Assembly (NCBI GenBank): GCA_014529385.2
Contig: CM043960.1
Span: forward strand, 40,596,781-40,660,780
Length of the DNA: 64,000 bases
Source of the DNA: Adiantum capillus-veneris
Lineage: Eukaryota; Streptophyta; Polypodiopsida; Polypodiales; Pteridaceae
Reading direction: 5' to 3'
In this document: positions 33,567 through 46,000 of the stretch, in pieces
Layout of the letters: the number at the start of each line of letters is the position of its first letter
Numbering within the stretch: the stretch's first letter is position 1
Made by a program: the position numbers and the translations under genes
The notes under the pieces: generated by a model
Seen by the model: only the letters and a program-made list of their open reading frames with translations
Databases searched by the model: none
What the model was told of the DNA's origin: nothing

Positions 33567-33802
33567 TTAGCGACGAAAATACACTGGGTTTTTATAACCC
33601 CCGGCGTCGCTAAAACCGACGTCGCTAGTAGCGTCGCTATGAGAGCGTCGCTATAACCGTCGCTATAGGCGTCGCTATGAGCGTCGCTATATAGCGACGC
33701 GTATAGCGACGTATATAGCGACGTTTACACAGAAGACTATAGCGACGCTCATAGCGACACTACAGAGCCATAAATAGCGACGGTTATAGCGACGCCCGAG
33801 AG
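33567..33802. repeat. Left subterminal repeat array (TAGCGACG)
   Basis: More than a dozen copies of CGTCGCTA or its inverse TAGCGACG in about 235 bp, often as overlapping palindromes. In CACTA elements such arrays bind the TNPA-type protein. Confidence 0.9.
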
Positions 33803-34150
33803 ATTTTTTTTTTAGTGATAGGGCATTGAATGCCCTGCCACCCATCAACCATATTGTACTTGATTCACTTTTTAAAAAAAGTGCAAGGGTAGATAATAGA
33901 CCCAAAATAGTCACCCACAAGACGCATTGTTTGCAAAATTGACAAGCGTAAAATTGACAATTGTACACATCATAGGCAAAATGAATTGATTGGCAAATGT
34001 AATAATGACAATTGTACAACATCATAGGCATAAAGAATTGATTGGCAAAAGGAACTGCGGTGACAAATATAATAATATACATGGTTCAAAAAGACGTATA
34101 AAATCCGTCTCATGATACATAAGCTATGAGAAACCCTAAACTAATGCTAT

Positions 34151-35098
34151 CTAGCTACGGCTAAACTGACGCCGTCTAGTCAGACGTCTCATCGCGTCCA
34201 AGCGGCGTATCAGTCGGATTCTGCAAAAAAAGACAATAAGACAGCTTTCAGTAAGTATAAACATATAAAGACATTTATAAAACAATACAAAAAATAGAAA
34301 AGAGTAAACCCTAATACTAACCATGCCGCCGCGAGAACTGAGAATGTCCATCAGGGCGTTTAAGCCCTTCCTGCCTGCGTACTCGCGCTCGTACGGTGTG
34401 AGATCACGTCCTGTCATCGACCACTGTCAAAACATACAAAGATTTCATTATGTTAGAATTAAAAAACTCATAAACCCTAAACTATCGAACATAAAGAGCA
34501 ATGCGAAAACATTTACAAAATCGGCCTCAAATGATGCCCATCCACCGCTCCCCAAGTGGTGCGAGCTCCCTGCCTCTACTCGCGCTCTGGCTGCATCCTT
34601 TTGTTGCTTCCACTTGTCGGGATTCTCGCGCGCTGCTTTCTTCGCATTCTTCCAATCTTCTTTGGCCAGCCAATCTGGCCTGTTCCACCCATTCTTGATT
34701 GCTTTTTGCACTTCGGAACGCTTGTGTTTGCAGTATTCGCGCATTCGAATCTTCATCAGGTCTTCATTGAAGCGCTGATCCCGTGTTGGAACGGGAAACT
34801 CATCATGAAGTATGCTGATGACTCTGTTTTTTAAATCACTTGGTACTTCACTCCATTTGTTTAGTATGTAGTGTCTAAACAGCTGAGAGCAAAGACCACG
34901 CATGCACGAGATCACCTTCTTGCCGTCATCATCCATGATGATGCCACCGCTGAAGTCGACAGAGTAAGGCAAGCCCTCTGGCCGGTGACGCGTGAACCTG
35001 GGTGTCCCGGCAGGGGTCTCTAGCGGCGTGTCGATGGGGGTACGGACGTCAGGTGTCTCCACCGGCGTCTGGGCGTCGCTCTTGCTTTGCATCCTCAT
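34151..35098 (-). CDS. CACTA second protein (TNPA-like / plant transposase_24)
   Basis: Main exon 35098-34510 begins with a T/P-rich repeat (PVETPDVRTPIDTPLETPAG). It then has WSEVPSDLKNRVISILHDEF, WNRPDWLAKEDWKNAKKAAR and a charged region ending GSSHHLGSGGWASFEADF, the pattern of the plant Ptta/En/Spm transposase_24 family. A GT donor follows near 34,505. Downstream exons include TGRDLTPYEREYAGRKG (near 34,417) and IRLIRRLDAMRRLTRR (to 34,151). In known elements the second protein binds subterminal repeats and helps excision. Its start overlaps the end of the TNP2 frame by about 50 bp, so the two may be alternative products of one transcript. Confidence 0.65.
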
Positions 35099-37823
35099 AT
35101 TGTGAAATCCACTTTTGCATCAATGGATTGTGAAGCATGCAAAATCGGTTGATTTTAGCCTCTAGATCTTCCGTCATCTTCTTCTCAACACCGAGATTGC
35201 ACATGACAATCCCAGATATGCGCTCATCATCTATGGTTCGCCATAGCGTGTCTCGGGCTTTATCAAATCCGTCTAGCCACTCTCCAATGTACACTAGGGA
35301 CTCTGATACCAACCAACCTTCTGCCATGCTACCCTCCGGACGTGCCTTTTGACACACATATCCCTTAAGCGTTTTCATGAAACGTTCTAAGAAGAACATC
35401 CATCTGGAATGAACTGTGCCAGCTATTTCCACCTCATCAACTATGTGAACAAGAAGATGCACCTGAATGGTTAGCATGGTAGTAGGAAAATGTTTCTCAA
35501 ACATGCACACAAGCTCCGCAGCATTTAGTTTGGCGAATGGTATGGAGTCTACGTTGATCTCCTTTTGTGAGATCCATTGCACCAGCTTTGCAAGTTTGTA
35601 GATTGTGTTACGGATGTCGAGAGACAAACATCCCTCAATGGCAACCGGTAAAATAAACTGTAAAGTATGTGCAGCAATGATATTAAAGTCCACATTTTAT
35701 GCAATGATATTAAAGTCCACTATGAACGTACCTGACACATTTTATGCCAATCGTGTGACTTCAAACCGGTAAGCTTTCCGTCTTTAGTAAAACACGTTCG
35801 GAGCGAGTGCATTACGCCAGTGGGGGTCCACAAAGATCGAATGGTCTCTTTTACTTTGCGTTCTTGGGCTCCTGTGGAAATCCATGGTGCTTTAGGGAGT
35901 TTTATCGATCCATCAGACGCTGTTTGTCCATCATTACCCTTACAGTTGAGGCAACAAATTGCGGCCAATATTGCTCCATACGATCCACATTTCTAAGGTC
36001 AACTCTGGCTCCCAATGTATCTTTCTTGCCGGTCAGATGGTCCCATAGTAGATTACCCACATTCTTGAATATGTGCATTGGATCGAGCAAGTGATTGATC
36101 ATGAGTCGGGGCCAGTATGGTAACTCATACCATAGAGATAGTCTCTTCATCCCTGGAGGCAATCCGTCATCGCACATCTCCTTCTGCTCTAACCATGCTT
36201 GTGCAGACATCCTTGGTGGCTCTCTTCCCAAAAAGCCGTCGCGTAACACATGATTCTCTGGAAGATACGCTTGATGACCTTCGTAGATTTGCTTCTTCAG
36301 TGAGGGCGCCCTACGTGCATTCAGTCTAGGTCCACATGTGACACATGCTCTGTATCCGCTTGTTTGAAGCCCTGCATGTATACACATGATAATAGATCAA
36401 CTATGGGAAAAAACAAGATTTACAGTGTCTGAGTGAGGAGTGTCAATTGATCACCTGAGCATTCTGTTAGCCCGGGATAGTCATGCATGGTCCACATTAG
36501 AATGCCTCTGATCAAAGCATTCCGTCGTCCTGTGTGTCGGCTCATATCCACCACCTCTATGCCAATCCACAATTGTTGTAGCTCTTCCAATAGTGGACGA
36601 AGATACACATCCATATTCTCCACTTTATATTGCCCTGGCACAATCAAGCTTAGCCATAGGTGCCCCTTCTTCGTAGTCAACCACGGGGGAATGTTGTAGT
36701 TGACGATGACAACGGGCCATACACTGTAAGATGTTGATCTTTGACCAAATGGATTTACGCCATCCATAGCCAGGCCTAAGCGCAAATTTCGAGCTTCCCT
36801 GGCAAAATCTGACCATGTTCCATCTATATGTTTCCAGGCTGCGCAATCTGCAGGAATTCGTAGCACACCATCCGAAGATTTATTCTCCTCATGCCATGAT
36901 GCTAGGGCGGCCATGGACTTACATTCGAAGAAATGCTTGATGCGAGGAAGCAGAGGAAAATGTTGCAAAACCTTTTGTGGAATTTTTGTCCCGTGGAGAT
37001 CTACTCGATATCTTTCGGAATCACATTTCAGACACTTCTCCATGTCTATGTATTCCCCTCTAAAAAGAATGCAGTCATTAGGACAAGCGTGGATAGAATT
37101 GTAATCCATCCCCAAGTTTCGCAAAATCTTTCTTACTTCATCTCGGGAATCTGGCATCACATTGTCAGCTGGTAGTATGCGCTCTTTAAGCAATCTACAC
37201 AACATAAAAATACGATACAGTCGTGTAAAAATCTATCAGATCATTATACATTTAGAGTTTTATTAAAGTAAAATAATTGTAATAGATCACCTGAAAAGCG
37301 CTGTGACGCTAGTGTCACTCCATCCAAACTTTGCATGCATGTTGAGAAGAACCAGGAGTGCTTTCAATCTAGACATACGTGCTCCATTATACAATGGCGT
37401 ATCGACTTCACTTTTCATATCATCATAGATGAGCCTTTCTGAATCCATGATCGTCTCGATCATTTCATCAATCTCGGGCTCAAACATTGTCTCGTTGGGA
37501 ATGTGCTATGCATGATCATCCCCCGAGCTGTCAGAGGCTACATCTTGTGGCCTCACATATGCTGCTTGACCAAAGCGCCTGCGAACACGTCTATTGGGTT
37601 GCAAGATTGCTGCTTGTTGGCCAGCGTCAGAGTCCGACGAGTTATAATTGGCAACAACTCGATCTATAATAGATGGATCGAACTCACCAAATTCGCGAAC
37701 GTGCTGCAAAGAAACACGTCTTGTCCGTCGCACAGCATGCTTGCATTGATTACAAGGACATAAGACCCTCGTTGAGAGATAGGTGTTTCGGTTGGACGGT
37801 CCCACATCCTCGTCACTACTCAT
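35049..37823 (-). CDS. TNP2-type CACTA transposase (multi-exon)
   Basis: Exons read in order on the minus strand. 37823-37506 is the N-terminal transposase-associated domain (LCPCNQCKHAVRRTRRVSLQH). 37487-37290 (RMSRLKALLVLLNMHAKFGW) is in the same frame after one TAG at 37506. 37190-36456 (IHACPNDCILFRGEY, LRLGLAMDGVNPFG) is the TNP2 core. 36374-35902 (YRACVTCGPRLNARRAPSLK, LLDPMHIFKNVGNLLW) follows. 35968-35735 (KLTGLKSHDWHKM) is reached by a frameshift. 35680-35049 is DUF4218 (VHLLVHIVDEVEIAGTVHSR, LKGYVCQKARPEGSMAEG). GT donors and AG acceptors are visible at the gaps near 37290/37187, 36456/36374 and 35735/35680. It cuts and pastes the element. One stop and one frameshift suggest a recently inactivated copy. 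Confidence 0.88.
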
Positions 37824-37891
37824 AATGAGGATAAAAATCTTATAACCTGGACAACAAATTTAATATTCTATTGGAATTCTTTGTCTTATCT

Positions 37892-37911
37892 CTCTCTCTC
37901 TCTCTCTTTAC
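37892..37911. repeat. (TC)n microsatellite
   Basis: Short TC tract upstream of the transposase start. Confidence 0.9.
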
Positions 37912-38325
37912 CTCACATTCTCTAGTCATGTCCAATCCCCGCACACCTCGGTCTAGAGGTGCACGGAGATCAGAACCACCGGGTTATAATCTCGTCTTTA
38001 TTGGTCAATACCTATATTTGTGGGTACAAGAAATCTACAGACCCACGTCTACATGATACTGCATGTAGTGGAAAAAACCCCTTTGCCTCTTCTCTAGCTG
38101 TAGCACTTCACAGCATCTTAACATCTTTTCACAGTAGATCTTTTCACTGTTCGTCTAACTCTAAACCCTAAACCGTAAGTAATTCTTGCGTGGACTCGAT
38201 CTAACGTAAATAAGCGTAAATCTAACTAAAAATAAACCTAAATCTAATTTAACGTAAGTCTACATCTAACCTAATCTTTAACGTCTTTTGGGATAGTTTC
38301 CTATGACATTAAAACTCTCTTCTTC

Positions 38326-38361
<36 letters not shown>

Positions 38362-39617
38362 ACCTAAATAAACCTAAGTCTAATCTAATATAACATAAAT
38401 CTAAATCTAACGTAAATTATGTTATATTAAAAACAAAGAACTAAACTAACAGGGATTATAAGAACCTTAAAACTGATTTAACACATAATTTTTCACATAA
38501 CTCGGCAAGAGTTGGCATTCTCATCACTAAAGATGTGAGAGTTAACTTCCGGCGATGACGCTGCCTCATCTCCATCCACATCTGACGACAACAATTGGCC
38601 CTTTAGACCGTTCTTGCTCTTGTTACTAACTTTGAAGTTGCTGTTGAATGACTAGAGGTTGTCTAGATGGTCATTGTGTCGGGGATGTAGTGACTCTTGC
38701 CGCCCTGAAGATCCACCTTCTTCCCTATCTTCTGAAGACATTTCACCAGTACTTTTGGATCGACGGAGCCCACCATGAGTGAAGGCAGCAATACCCTATA
38801 TTCCATTGAGGGCTTTCTTCACCCGCTTCATGCAGGCATTGTAGTCTATGGAGACCTAAATCTAATCTAATATAACGTAAATCTAAATCTAGCATAAATA
38901 AACGTAAATCTAATTAAAAATAAACCTAAATCTAATCTAATTTAACTTAAATAAACTTAAATCTAATTTAACGTAAGTCTACATCTAACCTAATCTTTAA
39001 CGTCTTTTAGGATAGTTTCCTACGACGTTATAACTCTCTTCTTCTTGTGTGTGTGCGCGTGTGTGGATGTGTGTGCCAATAAAAAGAGATAAATGGTATA
39101 ACCTTTCTATCACCCATGCCAAGTATGATAGATTGGTTATGCCATTTCCCTCTTGAATAATAGGTCTTGAGTTCAACTCCTCGTCGGCTAGATCTTTAGG
39201 TCTTTTAATTTTAATTAGTTTCCTACGACGTTAAATTAGTTTCTCTCTCTTTCTCTCTCAATGTGTGTGCGTTTTTTTGGATCGTATGCATGTTTTCTCT
39301 CTCTTTTCCTCTCTCAATGTGTGCGTTTTTTGTTTATGCATGTTCTCTCTCTCTTTTCCTCTCTCAATGCGTGCGTTTTTTGTTTATGCATACTCTCTCT
39401 CTCTTTTCCTCTCTCAATGTGTGTGTGCATTCTTTGTTTATGTATGTGTGTGTGCGTTTTTGTTTATGTTTGTACTTTCTCTCTCTCTCTCTCTCTCTCT
39501 CTCAAAAACACTATGTGTGTGTGTGAGAGAGAGAGAGAGGGAGAGAGAAAGAGGGGAAGGGAACATGAGAGTGAGGAGAGGGAAGGAGCATACCTGGCTC
39601 TCCTTCCTCTCCTCATG

Positions 39618-39652
<35 letters not shown>

Positions 39653-39659
39653 GGAGAAG

Positions 39660-39703
<44 letters not shown>

Positions 39704-39732
39704 CGTTACCTGCTCTTTGCTTGAGGGCGCCG
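37912..39732. other. CACTA 5' non-coding region
   Basis: AT-rich stretch with scattered TAAATCTAA-type repeats (38,180-38,430 and 38,850-39,000, a duplicated block including CTACATCTAACCTAATCTTT), a (GT)n tract at 38326-38356, four near-tandem units of CTCTCTTTTCCTCTCTCAAT at 39,290-39,420, and AG/TC/GT microsatellites at 39,476-39,700. Probably the transposase promoter and untranslated region. Confidence 0.6.
39126..39180 (+). ncRNA. tRNA-like fragment (possible SINE) inside CACTA
   Basis: A-box-like TGATAGATTGGTTATG and B-box-like GAGTTCAACTCC about 40 bases apart on the plus strand. No clean cloverleaf; low confidence. Confidence 0.3.
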
Positions 39733-39761
39733 AAAAACTCAGATCTGAGATCTGAGTTTTT
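39733..39761. repeat. Perfect 14-bp inverted repeat in CACTA right end
   Basis: AAAAACTCAGATCT and AGATCTGAGTTTTT separated by a single G. Confidence 0.95.
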
Positions 39762-39792
39762 GGGCGCGCTCTGTTATTTTTTTAGCATAGTC

Positions 39793-39850
39793 GGCGTCGC
39801 TATGAGCGTCGCAAATTTCCAAAGAAATTTGCGACGCTCATAGCGACGCC
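39793..39850. repeat. 58-bp perfect hairpin in CACTA right subterminal region
   Basis: 27-bp arms (39793-39819, 39824-39850) with a CAAA loop. Each arm contains two CGTCGC motifs. Confidence 0.97.
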
Positions 39851-39901
39851 GGGATTTTTTTTTTTTGGGCGTCGCTGTGTGAGCGTCGCTAATATGAATA
39901 G

Positions 39902-39913
39902 CCTCTTGTAGTG
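39902..39913 (-). repeat. CACTA right terminal inverted repeat
   Basis: CCTCTTGTAGTG, exact inverse of 33534-33545. Confidence 0.93.
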
Positions 39914-40340
39914 TTGACAATAAGTGAAGTGCTTTGCAAATTATTTCACCTGTGATCTTCACCTACACTGTAGCTCCATTTTTGTCAATCAAGGTCGCCT
40001 TACTATTGTATTAGATGATAGACATCAGCTCATGTGCTCTTTGGAAATTTGTGCCCTATGGTAGTAAGCAAAAGAAGCTTTCCGTTAGCATACATATGGA
40101 ACTACCAATTACTTAAAGCTTTTGGTGGAGAGTCCATTACTCCTTGGGGAATATGGTTTCCTTAACCTTTGTTCCATCAACAACTTGAAATTTGCCGATG
40201 AAGATGTTTGATAGTATTACTCTAGGTTTTCATCCTTGATGTGTGCCTTCTCATTTGATGAAATATCTACCACCTTGTAATGTGCAACTCCCCACTCTTT
40301 TGGCACATGTATTTAAGGATTTAGGGTAACAAAATACATC
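39914..40340 (-). pseudogene. ORF2 N-terminal domain of the second gypsy copy (upstream of CACTA)
   Basis: The minus strand carries SSNEKAHIKDENLE, then in shifted frames HIFIGKFQVVDGTKVKETIF, RAHELMS and VKITGEIICKALHLLS. These match STNEKSHISDE, HIFIAKFRDADG, MRAHELMS and KITKDIIKIALHFLP of ORF2 in the large element. The match runs to the CACTA border at 39,914. Heavily mutated. Confidence 0.75.
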
Positions 40341-41036
40341 ACTTTAGCACCAAGAATTTGGTCATAAACTTGTCAAAAATCCCGCTTTAGCATAAAATTG
40401 ACCATAAACTAAAATTTTCACAAGGATTTCAGTATCCAAACGGCTTGAAACTTTAGGGTTGGGCTATAATCAGCATGTAGGCCATGATGGTTAGGTGCTG
40501 CTTTAGAAGTCTAGAAGGGAGCCATGGCATGCGATCCATGTTTGGTCACAGAGTGAGCTAAGATTTGGGGATGGTGTCCTGATAGAAAATCCCAGCACAG
40601 TAATGAAAATATTTTCAAATTTTAATCAAAATTCACTAAGCACAAATTTCCAACTTATGGCCATATATCTACGACTTTGACCAAACTGATTTTTTGAGCC
40701 TCTATTGTTGCAATCTTGTGTTAGTAGGTGTTAGCATTCTGTGATCTGATGCCTTGATGATGAAAAACACCCGTATCTACACCCGTTTGTTGATTTTCAT
40801 GACAAAATCTGACTCTAATTTAATCTTTTACCAATGATGCCAAGTTTGATGTTCGTGTTAAGAATTTTCTGGATACATCATGTAAAAGCTTCTAAAGTTC
40901 TAAATTCAAAGTTTTTCCTTAAAAACCCTAGTCTTTGACACTCTTGATGCCCCTAGCCTGTATGTACACTAAGCTAGCTGTGAATGACCCAAGGAGACAT
41001 GGATTGTGATCCATGTTCCCTCATCAATCTAAAAAC
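40341..41036 (-). other. Spacer before ORF2 in the second gypsy copy
   Basis: Non-coding, AT-rich, in the position equivalent to 9,340-10,800 of the large element. I do not find an intact GATCGCGATCG core here. Confidence 0.5.
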
Positions 41037-41950
41037 TTAGCATAATATGGTCATAACTGATTTCTTTACCCATAATGGCCTTGTTGATTGTTCGTTAAAA
41101 TGTCCTTCAGGTGTAGGTTTCATCACTTGTTGTGGATATGCAACAATGGGCTGAACCTCCCACAAGTGATCGCTTTGTGACAGTGGAGTGACATAAGAGG
41201 TATGGTTAAGTATGAACTTTAATACATCTTCTTGCCAATTTGGAGCTGCTTTGTATGTCCACACCCAAGGAACACCTACGATGACTCCCTCATTTTGATA
41301 TCTGTATTTGTCATAACATAAAATTGATTTGGGCATTGACAGCCATCAAAAGTGATTGGCAAAGTTAATTGGCTTAACCTCACAATCTTTCCACGGTTTG
41401 CACCTTTTAGTTCCATCTGATTTTTTGATAGTGGTGTATTTGTCATCTTCCAGTATATAGAGTAATTGATGACATAGGCTCTTGCTCCTGTGTCCACAAG
41501 TGCTCATTTTATTGATCCATCAAGAAGTTGTATTTTGATGCATACATCCATGACTCCAAGCCAATTATGCTCCATCTAAACAGTTTCTGTTTGAGGAGGT
41601 GATGTTTTTGGTTGTGGCCGAATTTGCAAAAGTTGTTTTTTTGTTCTTTGCACTTTAAAATTCATAGGTTAGCTTCCTTTTAAGCGTGTGCTTTATTAGC
41701 CTTGGCTTGTTTCTTCCTTTTAGTAGCTTTGTAGATCTTCTCTAGCATTTTGGTGGTTAGTGGGAAATGATATTTCTTTTGCTTGTATCCATTTATCCAA
41801 TTGAGAATCTATTCTCCCTCTAATGTAGAAAGCTTTATGGCTCCACTAGGTGTTATGTCATGAACCACAAATGGGCCATTACCTTGCTACTTTAATCTCT
41901 TGTAGTGTTGTTTCAAGGTGTAGAATAACACATAGTCTCCCCTTTTGAAC
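41037..41950 (-). pseudogene. Integrase C-terminus and protease 2 of the second gypsy copy
   Basis: The integrase C-terminal part (about 41,950-41,760) reads EFKRGDYVLFYTLKQH, GNGPFVVHDITPSGAIKL, LNWINGY. Protease 2 follows with MDTGARAYVINYSIYWKM (41497 down), LTLPITFDGCQCPNQFYVM, and in a shifted frame VIVGVPWVW near 41,285. Both hallmarks, DTGA and VGVPW, match protease 2 of the large element (DTGA, LGVPW). This supports ancestral linkage of this protease to the integrase C-terminus. Confidence 0.85.
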
Positions 41951-42472
41951 TCCTTATTAATCTTGATCACGAAATTCATTCATGCTACTTTTTTGAGCAT
42001 ACATGCCCATGAAAGCTCTTAAGCATGTCTTATCTAGATTCTCAAGAATATCTAACCTCTTAGATAGCTCATGAGGTGTCCAATCTAAATCTTTGGCTAC
42101 TTCAAGTGTTGGAATCAAAGAGCTTATGGGCAATATGGTAGTAAGACCAAACATCATATTGAAATGCCGCATTTCAATTGATATTTTGTAAGATACTCTA
42201 TAGGCCAATAAAGCTCAATGTAGCTTTTGGTCCCAATCTGCTCTTGATTCACTTACTATCTTTGTAAGAACTGTGCATAAGACTTTGTTTGTGCTCTCCA
42301 CTTTTCCATTAACTTGATGGTGATAGGGTGCTGATTTGCAATGAACTACCATGAATTCATCTAGCAAAACTTCTATTACTTCACTTATAAAATGAGTCTC
42401 TATGTTGCTAACTATCTCAATTGGTAGCCCATACCTGGTAAAGATATTCTCATACAATAATTGTGTTGTCAT
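41951..42472 (-). pseudogene. Integrase fragment of the second gypsy copy
   Basis: YENIFTRYGLPIEIVS, then NIETHF in place of DRGTHF (second catalytic Asp lost), and GKVESTNK with the Glu kept. Then SRADWDQKLH, a frame change, and MAYRVSYKISIEMRHFNMM, SKRLDILENLDKT. The zinc-binding domain is absent. Confidence 0.85.
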
Positions 42473-42965
42473 CTTTGCATCCTAGAATTCTTTCTCATTT
42501 TTGTCTCTCAAATCCCTAATAGAAATCTATCAACTATCCATTTACAATCAATAGTCTCCTTTGTATCCAAGTGATCGGTCTCTGACTGTGAATCCTTGAT
42601 AACACTCACCATTTGGAAGGGTGCTATATCATAGCCCTCTTTGTCACAAAATTTAGTTGGGATTACCTCATTTACACATACATCTAGAGTAGCCAGGGTT
42701 TGATTCCAACCAAAAGGCTCAAACAATTCCTCAAGAAATGGTTTTGAGATATAATCCTTATTCTCTACTAGCCATGTAGATGTCTGTTGCTCACTGACCG
42801 TTGGTGAGTCATATTCCTCCATAGGAGTCCTACTATCATCTCTGTAGCTACGATCTTTTACACTGATCCTTATTTATCGTAATCTATTTGTGCCTCAAGT
42901 AGTTGTGATTGTATCCCCAATCTTGTACCGATTTGAGTTGATGCATAAATGGTCCCCCTAAAATG
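42473..42965 (-). pseudogene. Protease 1 C-terminus and linker of the second gypsy copy
   Basis: LILGGPFMHQLKSVQDWGYN (42,965-42,890) is the end of protease 1. LFEPFGWNQTLATLDVCVNE (42822-42508) is the protease-RT linker. The sequence then jumps straight to integrase, so RT and RNase H were deleted. Both proteases are thus represented in this copy. Confidence 0.8.
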
Positions 42966-43027
42966 AGAGTCTTACCAAGCACTGAGCAAAATTTACCAAG
43001 CAAACAAAAAACCGAGTGAAATCTAGA

Positions 43028-43029
<2 letters not shown>

Positions 43030-43077
<48 letters not shown>
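43030..43077. repeat. (AG)n microsatellite
   Basis: About 48 bp uninterrupted, close to where gypsy similarity stops. Confidence 0.97.
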
Positions 43078-43079
<2 letters not shown>

Positions 43080-46000
43080 CAATGAAAGAAAAGCTACATT
43101 GCATGCATACGTACCATGCAAGCCTAGAATCCATGAGTGCATAAGCAAACTCTAAGCCTTTCAAAATATCTTAAGTACATAAACCTTATCTAAAGTGTTG
43201 CATAGTAAATTATAGACTATATGTTGAAAAGACGATACATAAACAACATAGACATCAATGGAAACCCTCGTAAGATTCATAAGCCCACACTTGTCATGTC
43301 AGGTGCAACACTTGTCTCGTGTTTCTTCCTTTTATCTCTCCGGAGCAAAGGTCTTAAGGAAGGATGGCCATTGAGAAAGACTCTAAAACCTACGATCTAC
43401 ATTACATCTATGCACCAAGACATGCATCCTCCTCAACCATATTGTGTCACCACAAAAGCATTTATGAAAATGTCTCGTCCTGAAAATGGATCCTTACTCT
43501 CAAAACTTTATGGCACTTGAAATGCAAACAAGGCCACAAATGCAATAAAGGTTGAGCAGTTCAAGAGATTGTTAATAGAGCAAGAGATTGAACTTACCTA
43601 TCCCGCGCCAACGCAATATGGCTTAGAGCCACATCCCAAAGCAATTATGAAAATCTTTTGTTTGCTTTACTATTCCGCAGATAACCAATTTTGTGCACTT
43701 AACTCTCCCACGCCGATACGATGCTGTTTGAGGCAATGTTCCATGTGATGCTAATTTTTCTTTGTAACCTCAATAAATTGCATGTTTTTTACCCTTATCC
43801 CTCCCATGGCGACGCAGTACTGAGTAGGGCCAAATACCACTTGATGCTTAGTTTTCTTCTCTACTCCTCTAAATTTTAATGATGGGTCTGTGTGAGTACG
43901 TCAATCATGCGAGCATAATTTCATGAGCAACACGAGCAAGAGAATTACTCAAGCAATATATAAAAGTGAACAATTTATGTACCTTTCTATATGAAAATAT
44001 ATATCTATGTGTGAGTGTAAGTGTGTTTGTGTGTGTGTGCACGCATTTATGTGCATGTGTGCGTGAGTATTTCTTAACTTGTAGTGAGCTTAAACAATGT
44101 TTTTTTATTTAAAAGTTCTACATAATTTAGAGTTCTATATCTTGCAAGGATCACTAGCATCAAATGCTCAAATGATCAAATCATCAAGGGATCACCGCTC
44201 CAACTTGATGTGGATAATTATTTTGATACGCATAATTAGACATCTTTATAAGTGGACTGACTAACTCATGGAGGGAATTGTAGAATGAAATGATGAGACA
44301 AATCAACAATTTTTAGTAAACCTCATAGACATCACATGTACAACTAATCCAATATATATGCATGTGTATATGTCAGAACAAACTTTCATGTGTTCATATA
44401 CTTACTAATCACTAGGATCAAGGGGTCACCACTCCACCTTGCATATGTGTGTGTAGCCCTATCTAAGCACTATTTCAAATTCATGTATTTTCCTTTAAAA
44501 AATCGGCCAAAAAATTCTTGTTTGTATAACGGCGGCTAGATTCTTGTTTGTATAACAGACTATTTTACAAAAAACATCATCTCCTTATGAGAGATATCAC
44601 ATGAGGATTTTGAAGCAATCATACAATTTCAAGAAGTTTCCACCTGTCATGAAAATTTAACTAGATATGTCTTTTCAATTTGACATCTAGTGTTACAAGG
44701 CCATGAGTTCATGAAGCCCATGCTATACCCACACATTACGAATGAATTTTACACGACTGTAAGCGTGATATTATAAAAAGAGGCCGAGAATGGAAGGAGG
44801 CATTTTTGAGGAGAAATATGCACCCGTGCACACACAGACAATACTTCTAATTTATTTGAAGTAGACCCTAATGTCATCCCAATTTTCAGTACTCAATAAT
44901 GAGTCACAAGAAAAAAGTACATATTGCAATAAATAATAAGCTAGTGTCATCTTAATATTGAGCAATCATCAATGAATGACAAGAAGATTGACAATAACGA
45001 TATTGTCCACTAGTCTTGGCATTGTTATGCCCATATATGTAACGTCTTCATGAGGCTTAAAAGAAAACATCTCTCTACACCAAATGACAATAGCATATGG
45101 CAAGCCCATAACCAAGTGTTTGCATAGACAAAAAAAGCTTAATGTCGTCCAAAAGTCTAGGCAATGTTTTGCCCCAATACAATTTCTCAAAGTTTAAAAG
45201 TTGATAAAACTAAAAGACAATAGTGATTGCATGGCTAGAATCAAGTTTTTGCACACCCATAAAGAAGCTAAGTGATCATGCAAAATAAGATCCACTCTAA
45301 AGAAGACTACTCCAAATCTGCGTGGTCATCAATGAAGATACAGCTTCACCTTCACCTCTCGCTCACGAGTGATTGGTCATATGAATAGGTGGTCGACATG
45401 TGCCTTGCCATTGCCTCTGCATAGCAAGGTAGCTCACTATCAATCACAATGAGATAATAATGTCATAAAAATTAAAAATTAGGTGCTATAAAATAATGAA
45501 AAAAGCAAACTCACTAGTCTGAAGGCACATCATTAACAACCAAATCATTCCCCACATCATCGATGCTATCATCACTATCTCCAAGCTGCGCAACCTATAT
45601 GGGAGTGCTATCATTTAATGAGCGATGAAAAGCGAGCGAGAGATAAAAAGCGAGCAAAGAAATGTGAATGAGAAATGATATGGAGGTCTAAATGTTAATG
45701 AAGAAGGAAATGTGACATAGTCTGTTTGCTGCATCCACATAAATTGCAATGGAAAATTTTGCATACATTACATTAGGTGTTTATCTTCACTATTTCACTA
45801 TTTTAAAATAACCTAAAGTTGCTCTTTTTTGGTTAGAAAAAAGGGGGCGGGGGGGGGGGGGGGGGGGGGGGGGATGAGATCTAAGTAGGTAGTTGATAAA
45901 TATACTCTTTACGACATTTCTAATGAAAAAAATTATTTCTTATTATGATACATATGTCCCTGTAGTTTGGTATACGTAATTTTGGCTTTATTGTTCCTGC

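Larger units (their letters stand above)
33534..39913 (-). mobile_element. CACTA (En/Spm) DNA transposon, 6.4 kb
   Basis: Terminal inverted repeats CACTACAAGAGG (33534-33545) and CCTCTTGTAGTG (39902-39913). Subterminal regions are packed with TAGCGACG/CGTCGCTA in both orientations. The interior codes a TNP2-type transposase and a second protein, both on the minus strand. Flanking trinucleotides CTT and TTG do not match, so the 3-bp duplication is lost or altered; a small deletion relative to the ORF2 homologue fits this. Coding damage is light, so it is among the youngest insertions here. Confidence 0.95.

Noticed and set aside
33531-39916. 3-bp target duplication for the CACTA element
   Set aside because: The flanks are CTT and TTG and do not match; reported as absent.
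40836-40853. Possible tRNA-Asp primer site TTTACCAATGATGCCA in the second gypsy copy spacer
   Set aside because: Only about 8 of the last 12 bases match and it lies at the wrong place, between protease 2 and ORF2; likely chance.
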